A stretch of DNA of 18,456 nucleotides from a bacterium (GTDB lineage Bacteria > Bacteroidota > Bacteroidia > Bacteroidales > Bacteroidaceae): NCBI GenBank assembly GCA_004559785.1, contig SFXD01000043.1:1-18456 (forward strand), given 5' to 3'. Both the position numbers and the translations under genes were made by a program. Positions within the stretch are counted from its first letter, which is position 1. Every line of letters begins with the position of its first letter. This document shows positions 7,955 to 15,488 of the stretch, in pieces. The notes beneath the pieces were generated by a model. It worked only from the letters and a program-made list of their open reading frames with translations. It was not told where the DNA came from and made no database searches.

Positions 7955-9136
7955 ATGCGTTGCCAAGAGAAATTCCAAGAGATCTACAAGCGTGACCCCG
8001 AGGCACTTGCCTTCTGCCCCTACAGGGTATGCCCCATCGGAGCACATTCCGACGGGAACCTGGGCAAGATAACGGGGCTTGCCATCGACAAGGGCATACA
8101 CATTGCCTACAGCCCAAAGCTGAACGGCGTAGTGGAGCTATGCTCGATGCAGTTTGACAAACGCGCACAGTTCCATGTGCGTGACGTGCCAAGGCACAAG
8201 TGCGACGACTGGGCCGACTACCTGCGCGGTGCGACCATGAAGCTGGGGGAGAAATATCCCCTGACGTATGGCATGAGTGGCGTAATAGAAGGAAGCCTTC
8301 CCATCGGGGGGCTCTCCTCCTCGGCTGCCGTGGCACTCGTATACCTCAAGGCCCTGTGCCACATCAACCTAATCCACCCCGACCCACAGGAACTGATACG
8401 CATTTCCGTCCTGGCAGAGAACGAATACGTAGGCGTAAACAGCGGGAAGCTCGACCAGAGCTGCGAGGTGTACTCACGCAAGGGACACCTACTGTACCTT
8501 GACACCCTCGACGACCAATACGAGTTGATACCGACGAGTCCGGACATGAAGCCGTATGAGATAGCCATCTTCTTCAGCGGAGTGGAAAGGACGCTGGCAG
8601 GAAGCAAGTTCAACATGAGGGTCGACGAGTCGCGCTCGGCTGCATACGCCCTCATGGCATACTCTGGGATGGAGTACGGCAAGTTCCGCGAGGCCAACCT
8701 AAGATACGTCCCACGCGAGGTATACGAGCAATACAAGGACCGCCTGCCCGTCAACTGGATGAAGCGTGCCGAGCACTGGTATACAGAGTTCGACCGCGTG
8801 GTGCGCGGCGCAGAGGCATGGAGGAGAGGCGACATCGAGGAGTACGGCAGGCTAAGCACCGAGAGCGGATGGAGCAGCATCAACAACTGGGAGACGGGCT
8901 CCCCCGAGCTAAAGACCCTGTACGACATCATGACCCATACGGACGGCATCTATGGCGGACGTTTCTCCGGGGCGGGCTTCAAGGGATGTTGCATGGCACT
9001 GATAGACCCCTCCTTCAAGGAGAGCATCAAGCGGAAAGTCACCGAGGAATACATCAAGGCATTCCCCCTGCTCAAGGACAAGTTCAGCATACATATCTGT
9101 TCCAGTGCCGACGGAGTGATGCAGCTCGACGAGTAA
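7955..9136 (+). CDS. GHMP-family sugar kinase, galacturonokinase-like
   Basis: 393-aa anomeric sugar kinase forming sugar-1-phosphate. Visible parts: N-terminal sugar-binding motif PYRVCPIGAHSDGNLGK (22-38), ATP loop GGLSSSAAV (118-126), catalytic Asp168 in GKLDQS, and C-terminal GHMP motif GGRFSGAGFKGCC (334-346). Galactokinases normally have G-E-H-T-D at the first motif, where the Glu contacts the C6 hydroxyl of galactose. Here the residue is Ala30, as I recall for plant galacturonokinase (PLGAHID). The C-terminal KRAEH...GAEAW...SGAGFKGCC pattern also fits that branch. The likely substrate is therefore a C6-modified hexose such as D-galacturonate, but galactose or another sugar is not excluded. 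It lies 69 bp after the GH2 gene and 37 bp before a nucleotidyltransferase. Confidence 0.82.
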   Translation: MRCQEKFQEIYKRDPEALAFCPYRVCPIGAHSDGNLGKITGLAIDKGIHIAYSPKLNGVVELCSMQFDKRAQFHVRDVPRHKCDDWADYLRGATMKLGEKYPLTYGMSGVIEGSLPIGGLSSSAAVALVYLKALCHINLIHPDPQELIRISVLAENEYVGVNSGKLDQSCEVYSRKGHLLYLDTLDDQYELIPTSPDMKPYEIAIFFSGVERTLAGSKFNMRVDESRSAAYALMAYSGMEYGKFREANLRYVPREVYEQYKDRLPVNWMKRAEHWYTEFDRVVRGAEAWRRGDIEEYGRLSTESGWSSINNWETGSPELKTLYDIMTHTDGIYGGRFSGAGFKGCCMALIDPSFKESIKRKVTEEYIKAFPLLKDKFSIHICSSADGVMQLDE

Positions 9137-9173
9137 CGGGAATGCAAGGTATAACATTATTTTATAGACAGAC

Positions 9174-9920
9174 ATGAAATGTATTATACTGGCGGCAGGG
9201 TACGCCACGCGACTATACCCTCTTACCGAGAACTTCCCCAAGCCCTTGCTGAAGGTCGGCGACAAGGCAATACTCGACTGGCTCATCGACGACATCGACG
9301 GTAGCCGCGAGGTGGACGAATACGTGGTAATCAGCAACCACAAGTTTGCCCCACACTTCAACGAATGGGCGAGTACACGAAGCCAGAAGGTTACCATAGT
9401 GGACGACGGCACGGATTCCAACGAGACCCGCTTAGGTGCCGTACGCGACATACAGTATGCCATCGACACCCTCGGCCTGGACGACGACATGCTAGTCATT
9501 GCAGGCGACAACCTTCTCGACTTCAGCCTACAGTCCTTCGTACGCTATGCACGTGAGAAAGGCACGTCCTGCATCATGCGCTTCTACGAGAAAGACACCG
9601 AGCGTCTGCTGAAATGCGGAGTAGTCACCGTAGACGAAGGCGACCGTGTCCTGCGAATGACCGAGAAGTCGCCTACGCCCGAGACCCACTGGTGCTGTCC
9701 ACCTTTCTATTATTATACGCGCGAGGATGCCCGTCTCGTAGCCAAGGGCATAGAATCAGGCTGCGGCACCGATGCCCCCGGCAGCTATATCGCCTGGCTA
9801 TGCACTCAGGTCACGGTACATGCCATGGAGATGCCCGGACGCAGGTACGACATAGGCAACCTCCAGAGCTACAGGCAGGTGCAGCAGGAGTACACGGGCA
9901 TCAACGCCAAGCAGGAATAG
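9174..9920 (+). CDS. Sugar-1-phosphate nucleotidyltransferase
   Basis: 248-aa single-domain NTP-transferase of the RmlA/GlmU type, transferring a nucleotide to a sugar 1-phosphate to form NDP-sugar. It shows LAAGYATRLYPLT (6-18) with the G-x-x-T-R nucleotide loop, KPLL at 23-26, and the metal-binding AGDN at 110-113. It lacks the C-terminal left-handed beta-helix of bifunctional GlmU-type enzymes. It differs clearly from RmlA in this same window (LAGGSGTRLYPIT), so it is not a duplicate of the rhamnose enzyme. Sitting directly after a sugar kinase, it most likely activates the kinase product; which nucleotide and which sugar are unknown. The next gene starts 12 bp after its stop. Confidence 0.85.
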   Translation: MKCIILAAGYATRLYPLTENFPKPLLKVGDKAILDWLIDDIDGSREVDEYVVISNHKFAPHFNEWASTRSQKVTIVDDGTDSNETRLGAVRDIQYAIDTLGLDDDMLVIAGDNLLDFSLQSFVRYAREKGTSCIMRFYEKDTERLLKCGVVTVDEGDRVLRMTEKSPTPETHWCCPPFYYYTREDARLVAKGIESGCGTDAPGSYIAWLCTQVTVHAMEMPGRRYDIGNLQSYRQVQQEYTGINAKQE

Positions 9921-9932
9921 GGAACGGGAGAT

Positions 9933-10424
9933 ATGAAACTCAGTATAGACAAACGTATCGTCAAGGCTGGCAGCGTAATCGAGGTGCAATGGGACAACTC
10001 CGGAGGTGCCAACCAGGAACTCGTAGTGCATACCGGCAACCGCGAGAGCGTCCTGCCGGTGACGATGTCGGGCAGCAAGAGGCTCCGCATGAAGGGAGGA
10101 CACCTCCTCTGCTGGATAGGCCTCCGCACCCAAGAGTATGGCAGGGTGCGTACCCTGAGACGCTATTTCCTTGTCTATGGGAAAGGCGAGACTACGGACA
10201 GGTTCGAGTACGTGGGCACCAACCCCTCGGACAGCAGGCTGGAACAGGCAAAGTCTGCCATGCGTAGATGGTGGAATGCCTATACGCCAGAGAAGCAACG
10301 CCTCCTCAAAATCCTCGGCATCATCCTTGCCTACGAGTTTGTCCTACCCCGCAACCCAGGATTGGCGAGCATCGTGCTTACCATCCTGGTCTTCTATATT
10401 TTCTGGCAGGTAATCAAGCGATAA
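9933..10424 (+). CDS. Hypothetical protein with C-terminal membrane segments
   Basis: 163-aa protein that I do not recognise. The first 95 residues look like a small beta-rich soluble domain (alternating strands, many Gly and charged residues) with RRYFLVYGK near 76-84. A basic, Trp-containing segment (SAMRRWWNAYTPEKQR, about 108-123) leads into two hydrophobic stretches at about 124-138 and 143-160, ending IKR. There is no signal peptide, so the N-terminal domain is probably cytoplasmic and anchored by the C-terminal hairpin. Its close spacing to the neighbours (12 bp and 35 bp) supports it as a real operon member. No function is claimed. Confidence 0.75.
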   Translation: MKLSIDKRIVKAGSVIEVQWDNSGGANQELVVHTGNRESVLPVTMSGSKRLRMKGGHLLCWIGLRTQEYGRVRTLRRYFLVYGKGETTDRFEYVGTNPSDSRLEQAKSAMRRWWNAYTPEKQRLLKILGIILAYEFVLPRNPGLASIVLTILVFYIFWQVIKR

Positions 10425-10459
10425 CGGCAGATACATATTTATCATCATTTATCAGGAAC

Positions 10460-11416
10460 ATGAAGATCGTAGTTTTGGATGGCTATGCAGCCAACCCCGG
10501 AGACCTGAGCTGGGAAGGGCTCGAGAGTCTCGGAGAACTCGTCGTATATGACAGAACCGCCCCGGAAGAGTTGTTAGGCAGGGCTGCGGGAGCGGAGATA
10601 CTGCTCACGAACAAGGTGCTGATAACGGAAGGCATCCTGAATGCCCTGCCCGCCCTCAGATACATAGGCGTAACGGCCACGGGCTACAACGTAGTGGACG
10701 TGGATGCCGCCCATAAGCGTGGCGTTGTCGTCACCAACATCCCTGCCTACAGCACCATGTCCGTGGCGCAGATGGTGATGGCGCACCTGCTGAACATCAC
10801 CAACCACATCGACTTGCACGCACGCTCCGTAAGGGATGGGGAATGGGAAGGATGCAGCGACTTCTGCTACTGGAAGGAACCCGTTACGGAATTGGACGGG
10901 CTTACCTTCGGCATAGTCGGGCTGGGGCATACGGGCATGGCAACGGCACGGATGGCACAGGCAATGGGGATGAAGGTCGTAGCCGTCAGTAGCAAGGATG
11001 CCGCAAGCCTACGCGCCCTTGGCATTGCCAAGTCGGAGAGTTACGAAGAGCTGTTCTCGTCGTCGGACGTGTTAAGCCTGCATTGCCCACTTACCCCGGA
11101 GACACACCACATAGTAGATGCCCGGAGGCTGTCGCTGATGAAACCCTCGGCAATACTAATCAATACGGGACGCGGACCTCTCGTCGACGAGCAAGCCCTG
11201 GCTGAAGCACTAAACGAGGGACGCATCCATGCGGCAGGGGTAGACGTACTGGAGGAAGAGCCGCCACGGCACGGCAGCCCACTGATAGGCGCACGCAACT
11301 GCTACATTACGCCACACATAGCATGGGCGTCGCAGGCTGCAAGGAAGCGTCTGCTGGACATCGCCGCAGCCAACGTTCAGGCCTTTCTGTCGGGTGAGCC
11401 TGCAAACGTGGTATAG
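10460..11416 (+). CDS. D-2-hydroxyacid dehydrogenase (glycerate/hydroxypyruvate type)
   Basis: 318-aa NAD(P)-dependent dehydrogenase reducing a 2-oxoacid to a D-2-hydroxyacid. ATG 10460 is chosen because MKIVVLDG starts the fold; the open frame upstream overlaps the previous gene and is not protein-like. The Rossmann motif GIVGLGHTGMA is central. Catalytic residues are Arg238 in NTGRGPLVD, Glu265 in DVLEEEPP and His286 in ITPHIAWAS. The overall form fits glycerate dehydrogenase/hydroxypyruvate reductase (HprA-like), although the exact substrate is uncertain. The last 40 bp overlap the 3' end of the convergent helicase gene. Confidence 0.88.
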   Translation: MKIVVLDGYAANPGDLSWEGLESLGELVVYDRTAPEELLGRAAGAEILLTNKVLITEGILNALPALRYIGVTATGYNVVDVDAAHKRGVVVTNIPAYSTMSVAQMVMAHLLNITNHIDLHARSVRDGEWEGCSDFCYWKEPVTELDGLTFGIVGLGHTGMATARMAQAMGMKVVAVSSKDAASLRALGIAKSESYEELFSSSDVLSLHCPLTPETHHIVDARRLSLMKPSAILINTGRGPLVDEQALAEALNEGRIHAAGVDVLEEEPPRHGSPLIGARNCYITPHIAWASQAARKRLLDIAAANVQAFLSGEPANVV

Positions 11417-14400
11417 AGTTGCCTGTACAGAGGGTGGGCACACAGCACCTCTGGGTTTCCTATCATTATGAGATGCTCCTGCGCCCTGGTCATCGCCACG
11501 TTCAGCCGCCTGTCTATCAAGGCTCCGTTCTCCACGAACGACCCACTCGTGAGGAATTTCAACTGATAGCGACGTTGCACGGTGAAGCCATATATGATGT
11601 ACTTGCGCTGGCTGCCCTGGTAGCGTTCCACCGTATCTACCGAGATGTCGCCGAGCAAGGGTATTCCCTTCCTGGCTATGGCAAGGCGCACGGCAGCTAT
11701 CTGGTTGCGATAAGGGACGATGACTCCTATGGTGGCACGTGGGTCAAAGCCTGCTCCTTCCACTTCATAGATGGCGCATGCCAGGTCGGCTATCATTCCT
11801 GCCTCCTCCAGGTTCACCTTGTCCGAAGGGCTGTCCTTGGGCATGGGGCTTGGGAGGAAAAGCACTCGTCTCGTCAGCATGAGCCGTGCCAGGTGTCCCG
11901 CATGTGCCACCTGCTGCGGAAGCATTGCCACCTGATGCGGCAGGGGAACCACGTCGAGCTTGCCGCCGTAGAACATCCTGTCGGGGAAGTCCGCTATGTC
12001 CCTGTGCATGCGTCCCTGCCTGTGCAGCATGTAGGTGACGGACGGGTCTTCGGAGTATCGTGACAGCAATCGTTCGAAGAGCGAGAGCCGGCAGTCGGTC
12101 AGCCCTATCTCACGCAGCAAGGGGTCGTTTACTACCGACTCGTCCTCACGCTGCCCCACCACGGCTGGCAGTTGCTTGTGGTCGCCTATCATGACGAACC
12201 TCCCTATGGCTGGCATGTCTCCATGCATAGCACTGAAAAGGGCTATCAGGTGTGGTTCCAGTATCTGCGAGGCTTCGTCTATGATGGCCAGCGAGAACTG
12301 CTTCTTACGGAACAGGGCAAGGCTGCCGTTCATGGCAGTCACGGTGCCTACGAATACCCTTGCCGACATCACCATCGCCTCCAGTTCGTCTTTCCCTCGC
12401 AGGGTCTTCACCCTCTCCTCCAGCAGATGTGGCTTGTACTTTGAGGGGCAAGCCAGGGCATTGCCAATGCGTATGTAGTCGACCCTGTCCTCCAGCTTGC
12501 CACATATCTCGTCCACCGCCCTGTTGGTGTAGGCCAGTACCAGGACGTTGGCAGAGCGGTGCCTCAGTTCCTCCTCCAGGGTGTATAGCATGCCGAACGA
12601 GGTCTTGCCCGTCCCTGGCGGACCTATGACAAGGAACAGTTCCCTTGCCTGTAGTGCCCTGCGTGCCAGGGTGTTGAAGTCTCCGTATTCTCCCAAGGGT
12701 TCGAGGGTCGTGTCCACATAGGGATGCCTTTGGGCAAGGAAGAGCGACTTGCGCTCCTCCGGAGCTGACAGGAAGGAGTGTATCCCCTTAATCAGCATGG
12801 TGGAGGACGATTCGTAGAAGTCATGCTCCACGGCCCATGGCCTGTCCGCATGTCGAAGGAAGACGTATGCGTCTATCTGCGACTTGCGCAGCGAGAGCGT
12901 CATGGTGTCGGAGGCAATAGCCATCACGCTACACCTGAAGACCATGCTCTTCGTCGCATCGGGCACGGAATCCCTCGGATAGGAGTACAATATCACGATG
13001 TCTCCCGGGCGGAAGTTGGACGTCTCCCGGTCGACATCCTCCCCGAAGCTTAGCGTGACGGAATCCACCCTGCCCTCCTCTCCCTGTGTGGGGGAAGCCA
13101 GTTGCAGGTTGCAGAAGATGTTGCCGGCAGCCAGCTTGTCCTGTAGGCTGTCGAGCCAGATGCTGGCAAAGCCACTGTTCTCCTTCGTCTTGTTACCCAG
13201 CTTTGCCAGGACATGCTCCTTGCTTACGAATGCGAGCATCCTGAAGTAGTAGGCCTGTTCGAGGGGCGTGGCATTGCGTACGCTGTCGAGCAGGGCGGCA
13301 ATCTGAGGCAGCTTGTATTGCTTCCATAGCAGGCTCTGGCTATTGTTCTTGTTTAGGGTCTGCGGCGTGATTCGCCCGAGGATGTCATAGCCTCCCTCGG
13401 CCAGTCGCAGCTGATGCCACACCAGCTGGTTCCTCAGGCGTATCGAGTGCATGAGCAGTTCGGGTGCCGCACCGAGTCCCTGCAAGGGGTTGGGATACTT
13501 GGAATAGAGCAGGAACGCCTGCATCTCACGGTTGTTCCTCTCGTACTGCTCCCTGTAGTTGTACCTCAGCACCGCCATGTATAGCAGCAACTGTGCGTAG
13601 TGCGTGCGCCTTATCTTGGGAACGTCCTTCTCGGGGTCGCCCGGCACAAACTCGCCGTTGCCCGATTTCTGCTCGATGACGAGGCGATGGTCCAGTTGCA
13701 GGAAGTCCATTCGTCCCTGCAATCCCAGCATCTGCGAGAGGAAGGACGGCTCCACCATCACCTTCTTGGGGTCGAACGTGCTGACCGTACGTGGCAGGTC
13801 TTCCCGGATTGCCATGCGTATGTGCCTCTGCTGCGCCATGGCTTTTTCATGGAACTCTCTGCTGAGTGGAGTTGTCAGTACGGACAGCGGATTGCGGCGG
13901 AAGAACTCCGTGACCGTCTCTTGGTAGGAATGCAGGGCTTTGTCTCCACGCCTGTAGGCGTCGCCTTCCTCGTCCAGCATCTGACTTGCAAGGTTACCCA
14001 GCAGTATTGCCTCTGTCTGGGGTGCAGGCTCCAGCTGGCGCAGGAGGTATACGAGCGGAGAATCCCCGTAGTCCTCCATGCATGCCGCCACCTGCGATAT
14101 GTCCACCAGGTAGTCGGGCTCGTAGATTATCAGGTCGGCATACACCAGTCCGTCCCTCATCACCGGATGCACGAGGTTTAGCTGGGTTCCTTCCGACAGC
14201 AGGGGGTGCAGGTGCGACCAATTATCGGACTTGGTAGCCTCTTCCGGCACATAGCACAACCTGACCTCCTTGGCTCCGTCATTCTCCGTGATACCCGTCA
14301 CGTACCTTTCGTCCCACCCCTTCACGATCATCCGGATGCAGTCTCCCATTGCCCTGCCTCTCCGTCGTCTCCTTGCCTCCGCAGGGAAACGTAGCCGGAC

Positions 14401-14805
14401 GGAAGCGGGTATTGGGGCATGGTATATGAGGCTGATGAACATTGCCATTGCCTTGAGGTCTTCCAAGCATGTTTCCTCGTCTGCAAGGTGCTCGGCTGCC
14501 GTCGTGCCGTGTCCGGAGAGGCGTACTCTCATGTCGTTCACGCTCCGTATCAGCCTACGGCCGGCATGCCCCTCATGCAGAAGGTAGTCGGTCTTTGCGA
14601 ATGCTCCTACCATGGTTACCCTCCCCATCGATGTATTCTCGCTCAGGATGTGCGAATACAGCGTGCCCATCCGCCTGTAGTATGCAGCGGTGTCCGGCAA
14701 CAGCGATGCCGCATGCAGCAAGTCAGCATACAACTCCCCTGCTCTCTCGTGGCTATATGCCCCTGTGCCGTCTCCTTCCCGTACTACCTTTCCTTCTTCC
14801 TCCAT
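11377..14805 (-). CDS. Dna2-like PD-(D/E)XK nuclease / SF1 helicase fusion
   Basis: 1142-aa predicted DNA repair enzyme. After a roughly 300-residue N-terminal region without recognised motifs comes a RecB/Cas4-type nuclease: GRMD with Asp367, IEQKSG with Glu378 and Lys380, then QLLLYMAVLRY. The C-terminal half is a superfamily 1 helicase like Dna2/Upf1: GPPGTGKTS with Lys734, IIDEASQ with Asp843-Glu844, GDHKQLPAVVG, ERYQGSQRKY, and NVAMTRAQEH with Arg1107. I saw no downstream cysteine cluster of the kind that gives Dna2 and Cas4 an iron-sulphur centre. The start is set at 14805 (MEEEGKVV); the open frame runs 38 codons further upstream, but that part is translated promoter repeat. It is the only - strand gene here. 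A role in recombination, repair or defence is inference. Confidence 0.85.
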   Translation of the reverse strand: MEEEGKVVREGDGTGAYSHERAGELYADLLHAASLLPDTAAYYRRMGTLYSHILSENTSMGRVTMVGAFAKTDYLLHEGHAGRRLIRSVNDMRVRLSGHGTTAAEHLADEETCLEDLKAMAMFISLIYHAPIPASVRLRFPAEARRRRRGRAMGDCIRMIVKGWDERYVTGITENDGAKEVRLCYVPEEATKSDNWSHLHPLLSEGTQLNLVHPVMRDGLVYADLIIYEPDYLVDISQVAACMEDYGDSPLVYLLRQLEPAPQTEAILLGNLASQMLDEEGDAYRRGDKALHSYQETVTEFFRRNPLSVLTTPLSREFHEKAMAQQRHIRMAIREDLPRTVSTFDPKKVMVEPSFLSQMLGLQGRMDFLQLDHRLVIEQKSGNGEFVPGDPEKDVPKIRRTHYAQLLLYMAVLRYNYREQYERNNREMQAFLLYSKYPNPLQGLGAAPELLMHSIRLRNQLVWHQLRLAEGGYDILGRITPQTLNKNNSQSLLWKQYKLPQIAALLDSVRNATPLEQAYYFRMLAFVSKEHVLAKLGNKTKENSGFASIWLDSLQDKLAAGNIFCNLQLASPTQGEEGRVDSVTLSFGEDVDRETSNFRPGDIVILYSYPRDSVPDATKSMVFRCSVMAIASDTMTLSLRKSQIDAYVFLRHADRPWAVEHDFYESSSTMLIKGIHSFLSAPEERKSLFLAQRHPYVDTTLEPLGEYGDFNTLARRALQARELFLVIGPPGTGKTSFGMLYTLEEELRHRSANVLVLAYTNRAVDEICGKLEDRVDYIRIGNALACPSKYKPHLLEERVKTLRGKDELEAMVMSARVFVGTVTAMNGSLALFRKKQFSLAIIDEASQILEPHLIALFSAMHGDMPAIGRFVMIGDHKQLPAVVGQREDESVVNDPLLREIGLTDCRLSLFERLLSRYSEDPSVTYMLHRQGRMHRDIADFPDRMFYGGKLDVVPLPHQVAMLPQQVAHAGHLARLMLTRRVLFLPSPMPKDSPSDKVNLEEAGMIADLACAIYEVEGAGFDPRATIGVIVPYRNQIAAVRLAIARKGIPLLGDISVDTVERYQGSQRKYIIYGFTVQRRYQLKFLTSGSFVENGALIDRRLNVAMTRAQEHLIMIGNPEVLCAHPLYRQLYTTFAGSPDRKA

Positions 14806-14813
14806 ATCAGGTG

Positions 14814-14845
14814 CAAAGGTACGAATAAGCGAGGGAAATACCAAA
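14814..14845 (-). promoter_or_regulatory. Proximal helicase promoter inside repeat copy 1
   Basis: Read on the - strand, TTTG (14845-14842), 20 bp, TACCTTTG (14821-14814) matches the Bacteroides consensus exactly. Only 8 bases separate the last G from the ATG at 14805, so the transcript would be leaderless or nearly so. Confidence 0.65.
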
Positions 14846-14952
14846 TGCTTTTGAGTATTTCCGAGCGTGAGTACCTTCGACGAATAGTCAAAGGTACGAA
14901 TAAGCGAGGGAAATACCAAATGCTTTTGAGTATTTCCAAGCGGGAGTACCTT
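14815..14952. repeat. Tandem 75-bp palindromic repeat carrying promoters
   Basis: Copy 1 spans about 14816-14877 and copy 2 about 14891-14952, a period of 75 bp. Each has outer arms AAGGTAC and GTACCTT and an inner stem. In copy 1, GGAAATAC (14834-14841) pairs with GTATTTCC (14855-14862) and CAAA with TTTG across a small loop. The core aligns with the repeat after rfbA: GCGAGGG, ATACCAA, CTT-TTG, TAT, CCGAG and CGTGAG occur in the same order. The duplicated segments lie between the helicase start and the rfb leader region. Confidence 0.85.
14889..14920 (-). promoter_or_regulatory. Distal helicase promoter inside repeat copy 2
   Basis: On the - strand, TTTG (14920-14917), 20 bp, TACCTTTG (14896-14889), the same as the proximal promoter. 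A transcript from here would have a leader of about 75-80 nt that includes the whole copy 1 hairpin ahead of the ATG. Confidence 0.6.
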
Positions 14953-15098
14953 CGAGCGAAGCTCAACTCCCTACCACCGCCATGGAGATGGACATGCCAG
15001 AAGTCTCGGCCGAATGCAAGGAAAGCGAATGTACTTGCAGTGAAAAATGTTTACATGTCGTGACGCAGCCCAAACTCCATTCCCTAAAGGGTACGATT

Positions 15099-15164
15099 TC
15101 CCTCGGGAGGGAATTATTTTTTTCACGTGAGGGAAATATTTTTTCCTCGGGAGGGAAAAATCCA
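15099..15164. repeat. 22-bp tandem repeat, three units with dyads
   Basis: Units are 15099-15120, 15121-15142 and 15143-15164, each with GAGGGAA at the same register (15107, 15129, 15151) followed by an AT-rich run. Unit 1 contains TTCCCTC-GG-GAGGGAA, unit 2 the palindrome CACGTG, and unit 3 TTCCTC-GG-GAGGGAA. A looser CCCTAAAGGG lies just before, at about 15082-15091. The units are diverged, so this is an older array. Confidence 0.75.
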
Positions 15165-15280
15165 CGCCACGTATGGCAGCTTGAAAAGCCCCCAGGGAGC
15201 ATTCCTCCTTTCGGTAAACATTCTTTACAGTGGCATTCTATAGGTTAGCTCCAAGCCGATTATTACCCGATTCAACTTAC

Positions 15281-15299
15281 GCAAATGCATATCATTTGC
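15281..15299. repeat. Perfect 7-bp dyad, possible operator
   Basis: GCAAATG (15281-15287) and CATTTGC (15293-15299) are exact reverse complements around a 5-base centre. It lies 180 bp before the rfbC promoter, farther than a typical repressor site, so an activator site or a small hairpin are equally possible. Confidence 0.35.
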
Positions 15300-15382
15300 A
15301 AAACTCTTGCGTTACACCATCAATGGCAATGGAATGCAAACAGCGAATATTGGATTAGTGGCACGAATTAAGGATGGAGTTT

Positions 15383-15405
15383 GGCGCATGCGCTTCGCCG
15401 TTTTT
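15383..15405 (+). terminator. Weak terminator-like hairpin
   Basis: GGCG at 15383-15386 pairs with CGCC at 15396-15399 around GCGCATGCGC-type sequence, followed by G and five T (15401-15405). The stem is short. No gene ends nearby on the + strand, so if real it would end an unannotated small RNA or a leader transcript. Confidence 0.25.
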
Positions 15406-15460
15406 GCATCATTATTGGAACATTCTTCCCTCATTCACACTTTTTTCACTGCAAAAGGAA

Positions 15461-15488
15461 TTTGTTTGGATAAAAAACCGTACCTTTG
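15461..15488 (+). promoter_or_regulatory. Promoter of the rfb operon
   Basis: TACCTTTG at 15481-15488 is a perfect -7 box, placing the transcript start near 15493-15496 and leaving a leader of about 25 nt before ATG 15520. The nearest TTTG boxes, at 15461 and 15465, give spacers of only 16 and 12 bp, so the -33 part is suboptimal or the promoter needs help. Confidence 0.5.

Noticed and set aside
14806..14919. 38-codon N-terminal extension of the helicase
   Set aside because: The residues come from the two promoter-bearing repeats (VFPSLIRTF twice) and would lie upstream of or inside the promoters.
14982..15248. 88-codon + strand open frame in the intergenic region
   Set aside because: It runs through the 22-bp repeat array, has no promoter or homology visible, and has low-complexity composition.
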